Positions 18,032 through 26,599 of a stretch of DNA of 64,000 bases are shown piece after piece. A program made the translations under genes and the position numbers. The stretch comes from Chloroflexota bacterium (GTDB taxonomy: Bacteria > Chloroflexota > Anaerolineae > B4-G1), in contig JAAEPW010000406.1 of the NCBI GenBank assembly GCA_024232355.1, forward strand, positions 62,001 to 126,000, read 5' to 3'. Under the pieces are notes generated by a model that did not search any database, was not told the origin of the DNA, and saw only the letters and a list, made by a program, of their open reading frames with translations. The stretch's first letter is position 1, and every line of letters begins with the position of its first letter.

Positions 18032-19147
18032 ATGACTTGGTCTTTTCCGCTCGCAAAAGTAAAAGGTATCAAGATTCAGGTCCACGCGACCTTTATTCTG
18101 GTGCTGATCTGGGCAGCTATAGAATGGGGCATGACACAGAACTTGGGGCTGACCGGCGCGCTCTATGGCATTTTCTACACCAGCTTGTTGTTCTTGTGTG
18201 TGACACTGCACGAACTGGCACACAGCCTGGTGGCTATGCGCTATAGCGTACGGGTGCGCGACATCACGCTTCTTCCCATCGGTGGAGTAGCGCGCCTAGA
18301 GGGTGAACTGGAACGCCCCGCCCACGAGTTTTGGGTAGCCATCGCTGGACCGGCCGTCAATATCCTGTTGACGGTGGTGCTTGGCGCAGTCGCGGTTCCA
18401 TGGTTGGGCTTGCACGCACTCAAAGACTTGGGATTACTATTGCAACGTTTAAACGGAATCGGATTGGAAAGATTGCTGCTCGATCTGTTGGTGGCCAACG
18501 CGGGACTAGCGCTCTTTAATTTACTGCCTGCTTTTCCGATGGACGGCGGGCGCGTGTTACGAGCACTGCTAGCATCACGGACAAACGAACTGAGCGCAAC
18601 GCGCATCGCAATGCGCATAGGGCAGGGAATGGCCGTACTCCTCGGCTTTCTGGGACTCTTTACCGGAGCAATGAACTTGGTACTGATTGCCATGTTTATC
18701 TTTACCGGAGCAAGAATGGAATGGCGCGGAAAACAGTTACGGATGTCGATGCAACAAGTACCAGCATCAGCGGCGTTAGTGTATGGAGGTGCGACACTCT
18801 CACCCAACGACCGACTGGCACGGGCAATTGACATCACACTGCGCAACGGTCAGACAGATTTCGCGGCCTTTGATCGAGGGTACCTAGTGGGAATGCTCAC
18901 GCGGGAAGACACAGCGGAAGGGTTCCAGCGATACGGAGCCAACGTACTGGTTCAACGGGTGATGCGCACCGATTTCCCCATGGCGCAGACCAGCGACACA
19001 CTGCTCGACCTTCAACGCAAAATGGAAGCCAGCGGCAGTCCAATTATCTCGGTGACCGAGGGAGGGCGTTTTTTGGGCCTGGCGACACTGGAAAGCGTGC
19101 GAAAAGCCCTACAGATGTTCCTGCAGTGGGGACAAAAGAGGATATAA
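18032..19147 (+). CDS. M50B site-2-type membrane metalloprotease with CBS-like tail
   Basis: This is a 371-residue intramembrane zinc protease of the SpoIVFB/S2P-related group. Multiple hydrophobic segments surround HELAH (about 60-64), the zinc motif, and FPMDGGRVLRA (about 168-178), which supplies the third ligand Asp. After about residue 235 a soluble region resembles a CBS-domain pair (ending GRFLGLATLESVRKAL), which typically senses nucleotides. It would cleave membrane-embedded substrates such as anti-sigma factors. GGAGG lies nine bases before the ATG. The gene is monocistronic, with a terminator directly after the stop. Confidence 0.9.
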   Translation: MTWSFPLAKVKGIKIQVHATFILVLIWAAIEWGMTQNLGLTGALYGIFYTSLLFLCVTLHELAHSLVAMRYSVRVRDITLLPIGGVARLEGELERPAHEFWVAIAGPAVNILLTVVLGAVAVPWLGLHALKDLGLLLQRLNGIGLERLLLDLLVANAGLALFNLLPAFPMDGGRVLRALLASRTNELSATRIAMRIGQGMAVLLGFLGLFTGAMNLVLIAMFIFTGARMEWRGKQLRMSMQQVPASAALVYGGATLSPNDRLARAIDITLRNGQTDFAAFDRGYLVGMLTREDTAEGFQRYGANVLVQRVMRTDFPMAQTSDTLLDLQRKMEASGSPIISVTEGGRFLGLATLESVRKALQMFLQWGQKRI

Positions 19148-19187
19148 TAAACAGCAGGAGGCAAAAATATCTACCTCCTGCTGTTTA
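19148..19187. terminator. Hairpin between convergent genes
   Basis: The 14-base perfect inverted repeat TAAACAGCAGGAGG ... CCTCCTGCTGTTTA sits in the gap between two convergent genes and starts immediately after the M50 protease stop. A- and T-rich flanks allow use from both sides. Confidence 0.7.
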
Positions 19188-19190
19188 TCG

Positions 19191-19886
19191 TTATGGGACT
19201 GTGGTGGGAATCGGTGTGGGGGCTGGCGCAGCAAAAATAACCTCGCGAAAGCCCATGGCCATGATAAGATTACGTATGTAGGATTCAGCATTCTGCTGCG
19301 CCACATTCAGGATACCATCTTCCAAGGCCACGTTTAGTATCTCCTGTTCGGCTGCCCGGCGGGCCTCTGTCTCTAGCGCCGGATTCATCCCGACCACTCC
19401 CGTGTCCCGATCATAGACATACGAGTCTTGATTGTCCAAATCGACGACGAGCACCTCGGCTGGCGGCATTGTCACAACCACCGTCTCGTTCTCAGCGACA
19501 ATGATATCATCCACATCCATTTTGCCCAAGTCGACACCAGCGATAACCTGACCGTGGGCCACCAAGATCAACCGGTCGCCAAAGAGAAAGGAAAAAGCCC
19601 CCTGTCCCGATTCGGCAGTGATGACCTTTTCGATGGTATAGGAGGCCGTCTCCAACCGGCTGAGGTTCTGCACCTGGAGAATAATTGTCACCGGGTCGGG
19701 GATGATGGTGGGGGTCGGGTTGGCGATCTCTTCGAACTGCTCCTGCAGCGCCTCCTCGACCTGTTCCAGTGGCTGTGCTATTTTTTGAACCGTACCAACC
19801 AACGTAAACCCACCCACAATGACGACAGCGAGAGCGACCAGGACCAGTAATAGAATGATCGTGTTAAGATTGAATTTCGAGTTCAT
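19191..19886 (-). CDS. DUF4230 family membrane-anchored protein
   Basis: This is a 231-residue protein with one N-terminal membrane anchor (about 9-33), a short coiled segment rich in Gln/Glu, then a DUF4230-type domain (about 65-215): repeated beta-strands followed by the helix RRAAEQEILNVALEDG. It ends in a Pro/Thr-rich tail. The role of the family is unknown. The start ATG 19886 has AAAGGAGT upstream and overlaps the end of the O-antigen-ligase-like gene by 23 bases, suggesting coupled translation. Confidence 0.75.
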   Translation of the reverse strand: MNSKFNLNTIILLLVLVALAVVIVGGFTLVGTVQKIAQPLEQVEEALQEQFEEIANPTPTIIPDPVTIILQVQNLSRLETASYTIEKVITAESGQGAFSFLFGDRLILVAHGQVIAGVDLGKMDVDDIIVAENETVVVTMPPAEVLVVDLDNQDSYVYDRDTGVVGMNPALETEARRAAEQEILNVALEDGILNVAQQNAESYIRNLIMAMGFREVIFAAPAPTPIPTTVP

Positions 19887-21885
19887 TTGTCTTACTCCTT
19901 TCAGATGACAACCATTGTACCACACCTAATGTCAAGAAAAAAGCAAAGGCTAGATCGATCACAAAATAAGAAGCATCCACCAGCCCGTGCCCCACAAAGC
20001 TGACCATCGATCCCATCAGGCCCAGGGCCAGAGCACGCCGGTCGCGATCAACCAGATGCCGCAAGGGTAACGCCAACCGCCAGAAAGTGACTTGCAGCCA
20101 CAGGCCAGCAGCAATACCCAAAAGACCCAACCGGCATCCGTAATCGAGCAAAATATCGTGTGGGTGGGACAAGTCCGGCTCCTGCCAAGCAGTGGGCAAG
20201 ATGTAGCGACTGCGGTATTGGTACAAAAAGTTATCTGGGCCCACACCAAGCCACAAGTGGTCGCGGAACATTATCCAAGACGCACGCCAGAGTTGAAGTC
20301 GGAAAAAGGTGGTACCGCTGCGAGTATCGAGAAGGGACGCAAAACGGGGGGTGCGCAAAAGCGGAATGGCGGCCACGATGGCTGCGACCACTGCTCCCAA
20401 CGAGCCCCAGAGCCACCGCCCACCTGCCAACATGCCCAGCAGCAGCAAGGAGAACGGTACACCCAGAATAAGCGCACCTTTGGAAAAACTGAGCAGCACA
20501 GCTAGCCCCACCGGTGCGGAAGCCAACCCATACGCCACACGGCGGCTGTAGGTCGCACCAAACAGAGCGACGGCCACCAATACCGGCAGCACACGCCCCA
20601 GGTACAAACCAGCATTATTAGGCGAGCCATAGACGGAACGCAAGCGGCGAAACCCCTCTTCAGCCGTGATGATATTGATGCCAAGAGCATATTGCGTCAG
20701 GCCAATGAGGGCCACCACAACACCCCCCAACACGAAAAAGTCCACCACGCGCCAGATCGCCTTGTCGGTCAAACGACTCGTGCGCAACATCAGATAAAAA
20801 AGAGCAGGCTCCAGGACGACAACGCGCAACTCGCGCAGCGCGACGTGACGGTATTCGGCAGCAAAGGTTGAGACAATAGCAACCAGTACGAAAAACAAAG
20901 CAGCAAGATCAACAGAGGATATAGAACGCAAGTGCTCTTGCCACTTGCCACTTGCCATTTGCCTGACTCCCCACGAGAGCGCGCAGAGGAGAACGAGTAT
21001 CTCTGCCAGCGAAAAGGATTTGCCGAGCAAGAGACGGGGATGCATGTAGAATGGAGTTGTCGCTGCAACGAGCGCCAGTCCTAGATCGAGCCGCAAATAG
21101 ATGAGGGCAACTAGCACCAGAGCACTGATGAGTGTGAGCGGAAGCCAAGGCGAAAAGTAAAACACGATTACCGTGACAAGGATAGAGATCAAAGCTGGAA
21201 GATTGGGGATTACAAGTTTCGTATCACAAACACCCGATCCTAGCCCTTGTCTCCCTGTTCCCTTGTCTCCTTGTTCCTTCGGTCCCATGACTCGCAAAAC
21301 TAGACCGAATAAACAGAGAATACCCAACACCCACAGTCCCGTCATCCCCAAACGGTACGCACTCGTATCCGGCGTGCGGCTAATGCTCCAACCAACCAAC
21401 GGCCATTGGTCCCATCCACGGTCAGCGATAACTATTGCTTGATGAGGGCCATCGGCCAATCCGCTGGCGACGGGGATACTGACGACCTGAGAATCGTGAT
21501 CGGGGGAAACCAGTACCAGGTAAGCGCCACGGTCCTCTTTTGGCAACTGGTTGGCCGGTACCCCATCCACGATGATGAAAAAGTTGCCGCGATAATTCCC
21601 ACGTCGTACCTGTAGAGTCAAGCCGGTGCCTACAAAGGGAATAATCACACGGTCAGTGCCAACTTGACTGCCCGTTTCGCTGGGGTCAGCCCCCAACTCG
21701 GAAAATTCCCAATCTCCCTCCCATTCGGCCTCACCAGGAAGAGCGGCATAGTCAGTAGTGAGGGTCTGAAGCAAGATACGTTGCTCAAAAACCGACAATA
21801 GGCCGATTAGGACAAGACTGATCGCAAGACCAATCAGATAAATGCTAGTTCCGGGACGCCGAATCATAGGTTGATCCTGGAGCAC
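19864..21885 (-). CDS. O-antigen ligase / Wzy-like polymerase with extracytoplasmic N-domain
   Basis: This is a 673-residue polytopic protein of the Wzy_C (O-antigen ligase/WaaL) superfamily. After one N-terminal helix (about 15-33) there is a roughly 150-residue beta-rich domain outside the membrane, then about eleven to twelve helices. The family signature is near residue 580: SHPHDILLDYGCRLGLLG, preceded by the periplasmic loop with Arg-rich FRLQLWRASW. It probably polymerises or ligates a surface glycan. Two hydrophilic stretches are coded by short tandem repeats: CTTGTCTCC-type at about 21240-21275 and TTGCCAC-type at about 20938-20960. They look like in-frame simple-repeat expansions. 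It lies between a DUF4230 gene and a G5/propeller lipoprotein gene. Confidence 0.82.
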   Translation of the reverse strand: MLQDQPMIRRPGTSIYLIGLAISLVLIGLLSVFEQRILLQTLTTDYAALPGEAEWEGDWEFSELGADPSETGSQVGTDRVIIPFVGTGLTLQVRRGNYRGNFFIIVDGVPANQLPKEDRGAYLVLVSPDHDSQVVSIPVASGLADGPHQAIVIADRGWDQWPLVGWSISRTPDTSAYRLGMTGLWVLGILCLFGLVLRVMGPKEQGDKGTGRQGLGSGVCDTKLVIPNLPALISILVTVIVFYFSPWLPLTLISALVLVALIYLRLDLGLALVAATTPFYMHPRLLLGKSFSLAEILVLLCALSWGVRQMASGKWQEHLRSISSVDLAALFFVLVAIVSTFAAEYRHVALRELRVVVLEPALFYLMLRTSRLTDKAIWRVVDFFVLGGVVVALIGLTQYALGINIITAEEGFRRLRSVYGSPNNAGLYLGRVLPVLVAVALFGATYSRRVAYGLASAPVGLAVLLSFSKGALILGVPFSLLLLGMLAGGRWLWGSLGAVVAAIVAAIPLLRTPRFASLLDTRSGTTFFRLQLWRASWIMFRDHLWLGVGPDNFLYQYRSRYILPTAWQEPDLSHPHDILLDYGCRLGLLGIAAGLWLQVTFWRLALPLRHLVDRDRRALALGLMGSMVSFVGHGLVDASYFVIDLAFAFFLTLGVVQWLSSERSKTNELEIQS

Positions 21886-21886
21886 G

Positions 21887-23455
21887 TTACCACTGCCAGC
21901 AAACGGTCGTTACACTGCCCTCGTCCGTCAGTTGATGTACCTGGTCATCTGCGAGCGCTATCCAATACAGGTTACCCTGGTAGACGACGATCAACCGATC
22001 TCCGTCTGATCCCCAGGCAACCTTTGGATAGTCCAACCCTATTTCACCCTCTGGGGGAAAGAGCAACCTCCGGTCCGAGCCGTCACGGTCCATTAAATAG
22101 AGATCATAGCCGCTGGTCTGGCTGATATAGGGGCTGCGGGCCTGACCAAGAGCGACGTAATCCCCATCGGATGCGTAACGCGGCACCGCCCACATACCAG
22201 CCTCACTGACCAGTTCCGCCGTGATCGTGCCATCAGCGGCCAGCGCCCAGACGTCAAAGACGGGACTGTCCTCCGGATCCTCACCTGTCGGGGCCGGGCC
22301 ATGCAGTGTGGTCACGATAAATTCCCCTTCCGGCGACCAACTGACAGTCGGCGTCCATACCCAAGGAGCGTAGGTGCGATACGGGGGAAAACGCGCCAGT
22401 ATGGTCTCCCTGCCATCAAAGACGCGGACAACGCCAACTTGGTCTGCGCGGGCATAAGCCAGATTGCGCTCATCGGCAGACCAAGCATAGGTAGTACCCC
22501 ACCATCCATAAGCTCCGCCAGCGCTGGATTCCACAATGCGCCGCTGATTTGTCAACCGGCCATCGTTCAAACGCAGCCGAGCGATCCAAAGGTCGTTCTC
22601 CGCCTTCCATCCAGGGGTACCTTCGGCCACCGAACCGGTCGAGTAAGCGATACGGCAACCAGAGGTCGTGGTGCTGGCGACGCAGTCAGGCTCCCACCCC
22701 GCCCAAAGGACGCTCTCCGCCTCCAATCGGAGCGGCTCTGCATCAACAACGGCTGTATCAATCACCCACAGGGTGTTAAGAGGCGCAGTCTCTCCGGTCT
22801 CAGTGGGGACACGGGTAAAGAGCAAATAGGAACCATCGGGTGAGAGGGCAAACACGCGGCTATCTAGATCGCTGTCGTGTGTCAACCGGCGCTGGTTGGG
22901 ACTGGTGGTTTGCATTGCCCAAGCATTGCGGCTGGCGATGTAGGCCACGGTACCGGTGATGGGCACGGGGCCACGTTCCGCCTGCACGCCAATGAGAACA
23001 ACCTCGGTGCGAGGCTCTTGAAGTATAACTCGACGAACCAACCGTCGCTCAACCTCGACGCCATCCTGAAAAGTAACACGATAGGCCAGTTCCTCGATGC
23101 CGGTGATGCCCGGCTCCAGCAAGCGAGTCTCGCCAGTGGGGATAGATGCATCGCGGGCAGTCTGCCGCTCAAAAGGGATCTCGCGCTGCTCGGTCTCGGT
23201 GTGCACCTCGACGCGGATAACGCGGACCGTCATACTATCCTCGACAAAGGTCGGCTCGACGGGTTCCACACGATCATCCTCGTCGAGCGTGACGCCGGCC
23301 TCGATCAATAGATCACGAACGGTGAGCACATCGGTGGTGAGCGTACGCGTCTCGCCATCGGCAACCAGTGTGACGGTACGAGAACCGACAGGGCCTGCGG
23401 GAATACACGCTACCAGTAAAAGCAAGAACAGGAAAGGAATACCGCGTTTGCTCAT
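21887..23455 (-). CDS. Surface lipoprotein: DUF348/G5 domains plus TolB-like propeller
   Basis: This is a 522-residue lipoprotein. The signal peptide ends in LLVAC (Cys about 17). Next come a DUF348 (YabE/Rpf-associated) ubiquitin-like domain (about 25-72, VTLVADGETRTLTTD) and a G5 domain (about 80-155). A WD40/TolB-like beta-propeller follows, with repeated W-S-P-D/E-G and D-L-W/Y-L-M strands, to the C-terminus. G5 domains bind N-acetylglucosamine-containing glycans, so a cell-envelope role is likely. No lytic 3D or Rpf catalytic domain is present. The start ATG 23455 gives the clean signal peptide; a promoter with a 17-base spacer leaves only three or four bases of leader. It begins the operon with the O-antigen-ligase-like gene. 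Confidence 0.83.
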   Translation of the reverse strand: MSKRGIPFLFLLLLVACIPAGPVGSRTVTLVADGETRTLTTDVLTVRDLLIEAGVTLDEDDRVEPVEPTFVEDSMTVRVIRVEVHTETEQREIPFERQTARDASIPTGETRLLEPGITGIEELAYRVTFQDGVEVERRLVRRVILQEPRTEVVLIGVQAERGPVPITGTVAYIASRNAWAMQTTSPNQRRLTHDSDLDSRVFALSPDGSYLLFTRVPTETGETAPLNTLWVIDTAVVDAEPLRLEAESVLWAGWEPDCVASTTTSGCRIAYSTGSVAEGTPGWKAENDLWIARLRLNDGRLTNQRRIVESSAGGAYGWWGTTYAWSADERNLAYARADQVGVVRVFDGRETILARFPPYRTYAPWVWTPTVSWSPEGEFIVTTLHGPAPTGEDPEDSPVFDVWALAADGTITAELVSEAGMWAVPRYASDGDYVALGQARSPYISQTSGYDLYLMDRDGSDRRLLFPPEGEIGLDYPKVAWGSDGDRLIVVYQGNLYWIALADDQVHQLTDEGSVTTVCWQW

Positions 23456-23465
23456 TGTAAAGCAA

Positions 23466-23494
23466 ATTATACCAGGGGGACTGGGGTTTGACAA
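23466..23494 (-). promoter_or_regulatory. Consensus promoter with leaderless geometry (G5 lipoprotein)
   Basis: Minus-strand TTGTCA and TATAAT are separated by 17 bases. The -10 box ends ten bases before the ATG at 23455, so the predicted start site is at about 23459, leaving too short a leader for a Shine-Dalgarno. Confidence 0.7.
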
Positions 23495-23673
23495 AGCCAC
23501 CAAAGAACGCAGCAAGTCGCGAGGAATCAGACCCGCTCTGGATTGAACGGCCACTTTAATCCCGACAAGATCGTCAGGCAGAAAAGATGAAAACCAAGAT
23601 GGTACGAGAGCGAGATAAATATGACCGACCGGACTGATCTCTTTTTGTGCTGGCTGTCAAGTCGCCCAAATGC

Positions 23674-23723
23674 TTGACAAAGACACCAATCAATTGTATA
23701 CTAGAGGTCAGACGTAAGACATC
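23674..23723 (+). promoter_or_regulatory. Promoter and candidate operator of the GntR gene
   Basis: TTGACA (23674) and TATACT (23697) are separated by 17 bases, a perfect sigma-70-type promoter. Immediately after the expected start site is AGACGT-AAG-ACATCT, an imperfect palindrome (five of six paired positions), well placed for autorepression by the HutC-type regulator. Confidence 0.65.
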
Positions 23724-23740
23724 TAACAACTGATGATACA

Positions 23741-24493
23741 ATGTCACCACCACTAAAGATCAACAAAACCCCACTTTACCTTCAGGCTCAGCAACTTTTG
23801 CTCAGCCTGATTGACGATGGGACCTACCAGCCGGGTGAGCGCCTTCCCTCCGAGATCGACCTGGCCGCTCAACTGGGCATCTCGCGCCCCACCCTGCGCG
23901 AAGCACTCTTGCACCTCGAACGACAAGGGGTAGTTTCTCGCCGTCACGGTGTAGGGACATTTATTACCTCTCGTACACCCATCCTGGAATCAGGGCTACA
24001 AGTTTTGGAGAGTGTAGAACGCCAGGCCCGCCGGATCGGGCTGAATACAAAAGTCGTTGACTTGAACATCGCAGAGCGTCCGGCAACTCTCAAAGAGTTG
24101 GCTATGCTTTCTCTTCCCTCAAACAAAGCAACGGACGTTCTCAGCGTCGATCGTGTGATCGCGGTCAAAGACAAATCGGTCGCCTATCTGAAGGATGTGA
24201 TTCCACAAACCTATTTGCGTCAGGAAGATTTGGGAGATCAATTTTCCGGCTCTGTCTTGGACATCCTTCTTCAGAGAGGTACGCCACTTCCCACTACCTC
24301 TCGCACTGAGATTATGGCCGAAGAGGCCAAGGAACAAATAGCTGCTCGGCTGGAGATATCGCCAGGGACAGCCCTGCTAAAGCTGGTTGGACAACTGTAC
24401 AATCACAATGATAGAGTATTGGACTATTCAATCAGCTATTTTGTCCCTGGCTATTTCAAATTTCACGTTATGCGCAGAGTGGATCGGACATGA
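23741..24493 (+). CDS. GntR/HutC-family transcriptional regulator
   Basis: This is a 250-residue regulator with an N-terminal winged helix (about 8-76, LPSEIDLAAQLGISRPTLREALLHLERQGVV, then RRHGVGTFI) and a C-terminal UTRA ligand domain (about 95-245), typical of HutC-type repressors that release DNA on binding a pathway metabolite. It is the first gene of the purine/nucleoside island, 57 bases upstream of the carbamoyltransferase gene with no terminator between. It probably autoregulates and controls the island; a purine or nucleoside-derived effector is my inference. Confidence 0.9.
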   Translation: MSPPLKINKTPLYLQAQQLLLSLIDDGTYQPGERLPSEIDLAAQLGISRPTLREALLHLERQGVVSRRHGVGTFITSRTPILESGLQVLESVERQARRIGLNTKVVDLNIAERPATLKELAMLSLPSNKATDVLSVDRVIAVKDKSVAYLKDVIPQTYLRQEDLGDQFSGSVLDILLQRGTPLPTTSRTEIMAEEAKEQIAARLEISPGTALLKLVGQLYNHNDRVLDYSISYFVPGYFKFHVMRRVDRT

Positions 24494-24550
24494 TCCCCTC
24501 TGCTTTTTGATGAAAACTACCCACAATATAAAAAATAGGAGGTTCGAACA

Positions 24551-25504
24551 ATGCGTAGTTTTATGGGTCGCGACATTCTCTCTCTAAAGGATTTTGAGCG
24601 CAACGAGTTCTTTCACGTCCTCGAAGTAGCCGAGGAAATGGAACCGATTGCACGCCAGCGCCGCAACGTAGATATGCTGGCGGAAAAGACGATGGTGACA
24701 GCCTTTTACCAGCCATCCACACGCACGCGCCTGGCACACGAGGCCGCGATGCACCGCCTGGGCGGGCACGTGACCGGTTTCGCCAACGCCAAGATGACGC
24801 GCGCGGGCGACTTTTACCAAGAGTCGATCAAGGACACGGTCAAAATGCTGGAATACTACGGCGACGTGCTCGTCATGCGCCACTTTCAACAGGGCGCGCC
24901 GCACGAGGCTGCCAAGTGGGCCAGCATCCCCGTCATCAACGGCGGTGACGGCTGGGGCGAACACCCCACGCAGGTCCTCACCGATCTGTACACCATCTAC
25001 CGCGAGAGGGGCCACCTCGATGGCCTCAAGTGGCTGGCCGTGGGCGATATGCGTATGCGCACCATGCACTCGTTGGCCTACGCGCTGACGCAATTCGATT
25101 GCCCCATCACCTTTGTATCACCGCCGGAAATGTCCCTCACCGACGAGTTCAAGGCCGAGCTCAAAGGCTACAGCCTCAACTTTAGCGAAGCCGAGCACGT
25201 CGAACAAGCAATTGCCGACGCGGACATCATCCTCGTTGAGCCAGTGGTACAGCCTGATTACACCAAGGCCCGCGACGAGCGCGATGGCGACGTCAGTCTG
25301 ACCCCCGCCAACTATCGGATCACGCGAGACCTGCTGGTCAACAAGGCCAAGTCCGACGCCATCCTGCTGCACTCGCTGCCACGGATGGATGAGATTCCAC
25401 CCGATGTGGACATCACCCGCTGGTCCCGCTACTGGCAAGAAGCCTTCTGCGGCGTCGTTATGCGCATGTCGCTGCTGGCCCTGGTCTTGGGGGCGATGGA
25501 ATAA
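24551..25504 (+). CDS. Aspartate carbamoyltransferase-like enzyme
   Basis: This is a 317-residue transcarbamoylase. The carbamoyl-phosphate loop YQPSTRTR (about 53-60), HPTQ (138-141) and the C-domain HSLPRMDEIP are present, the last resembling ATCase (HPLPR). The 80s-loop reads TRAGDFYQES rather than the usual KGES, so the acceptor may not be aspartate. It could run backwards, producing carbamoyl phosphate from a purine-ring-derived carbamoyl compound. It lies directly after the GntR gene and before the YgeW and carbamate kinase genes; no other pyrimidine gene is near. AGGAGG precedes the ATG. Confidence 0.8.
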   Translation: MRSFMGRDILSLKDFERNEFFHVLEVAEEMEPIARQRRNVDMLAEKTMVTAFYQPSTRTRLAHEAAMHRLGGHVTGFANAKMTRAGDFYQESIKDTVKMLEYYGDVLVMRHFQQGAPHEAAKWASIPVINGGDGWGEHPTQVLTDLYTIYRERGHLDGLKWLAVGDMRMRTMHSLAYALTQFDCPITFVSPPEMSLTDEFKAELKGYSLNFSEAEHVEQAIADADIILVEPVVQPDYTKARDERDGDVSLTPANYRITRDLLVNKAKSDAILLHSLPRMDEIPPDVDITRWSRYWQEAFCGVVMRMSLLALVLGAME

Positions 25505-25515
25505 ATGATTGTGCT

Positions 25516-25570
25516 GTAGCCGCGATTTCTATATTGCGCTAACCCCATGAGGTATGGAAACCTCGGCTAC
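25516..25570. repeat. Cloverleaf-like 55-bp dispersed repeat, copy 1
   Basis: The outer stem GTAGCCG/CGGCTAC encloses two inner hairpins, the second being GAGGT-ATGGA-AACCTC. A second copy lies at 39234-39287 with about 80 percent identity. It lies in the spacer between the two carbamoyltransferase genes, so it will be part of the mRNA. Confidence 0.7.
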
Positions 25571-25604
25571 TTTGAAAGGATACAAAAATATAGGAGTACC
25601 CAAA

Positions 25605-26585
25605 ATGATAACCAATTTACGCGGTCGTGATCTGATCGGCGACCTGGATTTTAGCAAAGAAGAGGTGGAAACCGTTCTCGACATGGCCTGGGACCTAAAG
25701 CGTAAGCGAGCCGTGGGCGAACCCCACGCATACCTGCGCGACAAAGTCCTAGGGATGCTGTTCTTTTTCAGCAGCACCCGCACCCGCTGCTCCTTTGAGG
25801 CCGGGATGGCCCAACTGGGCGGGCACGGCGCCTTTATCGACTCTCGCACCACCCAGGTTTCCCATGGCGACACCGCCAAGGAAATCGGCGATATCTTGGG
25901 CCGTTATTTTGACGGCATTGCCATCCGCCAGTGCGACTGGGACTATGGCAACAAATACCTGAACTGGGTCGCCGATGCATCCCGCTCACCCGTGCTCAAT
26001 ATGCAGTGCGACGTTTACCATCCCTTCCAGTGCCTGGCCGATCTGATGACCATCATCGAAAAGAAAGGCCGAAACCTGCGAAAGAAAAAAATGGTCGTCT
26101 CTTGGGCATATGCTTCATCATATCTCAAGCCCATGTCTGTCCCCCAATCGCTGATCCTCCAAATGCCGCGCTTTGGGCTGGACGTCACGCTTGCCTATCC
26201 TAAAGAGTTCAAGCTGATGCCAGACATCGAAGCCGAGGCTCAGGCTCAGGCACGCAAGTACAAGACTGGTTTCGAGATCGTGCACGATATGGACGAAGCG
26301 TTCAAAGATGCTGACATCGTCTATGCCAAGTCTTGGGGGCCAATGATCACCACCTCAGACCCGGACGAGGGCAAGAAATTGCAGGACAAGTACGAGAGTT
26401 GGATCACCGATCAACGCCGTATGGATCTCGCCAAGGAAGACGCCATCTATATGCACCCGCTGCCCGCAGACCGCGACGTCGAAGTCACCAGCGAGGTGAT
26501 GGACGGCCCCAACTCTGTCGTATTCGATCAAGCCGAAAACCGCCTCCACGCCCAGAAAGGCGTGATGGCTATGACAATGTGGTAA
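25605..26585 (+). CDS. ygeW: Knotted carbamoyltransferase, YgeW family
   Basis: This is a 326-residue member of the YgeW group of transcarbamoylases, found in purine-catabolic clusters and proposed to phosphorolyse a ureido compound to carbamoyl phosphate. Features: FFFSSTRTRCSFE (about 50-62), the long conserved block DSRTTQVSHGDTAKEIGDILG, LNMQCDVYHPFQCLADLMTI (about 130-148) and HPLPADRDVEV (about 283). ATG 25605 is preferred because TAGGAGT precedes it and the upstream extension runs into a structured repeat. It is followed after 14 bases by carbamate kinase. Confidence 0.88.
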   Translation: MITNLRGRDLIGDLDFSKEEVETVLDMAWDLKRKRAVGEPHAYLRDKVLGMLFFFSSTRTRCSFEAGMAQLGGHGAFIDSRTTQVSHGDTAKEIGDILGRYFDGIAIRQCDWDYGNKYLNWVADASRSPVLNMQCDVYHPFQCLADLMTIIEKKGRNLRKKKMVVSWAYASSYLKPMSVPQSLILQMPRFGLDVTLAYPKEFKLMPDIEAEAQAQARKYKTGFEIVHDMDEAFKDADIVYAKSWGPMITTSDPDEGKKLQDKYESWITDQRRMDLAKEDAIYMHPLPADRDVEVTSEVMDGPNSVVFDQAENRLHAQKGVMAMTMW

Positions 26586-26599
26586 GAGGAGCACATACT

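Noticed and set aside
20925..20965. CRISPR-like array
   Set aside because: The repeats are 7-bp tandem units without spacers, inside a coding sequence.
24083..24100. 18-base identity between the GntR gene and the deoB palindrome (GCAACTCTCAAAGAGTTG)
   Set aside because: In the GntR gene it encodes an ordinary Ala-Thr-Leu-Lys-Glu-Leu with no sign of insertion; the palindromic shape makes chance identity more likely.
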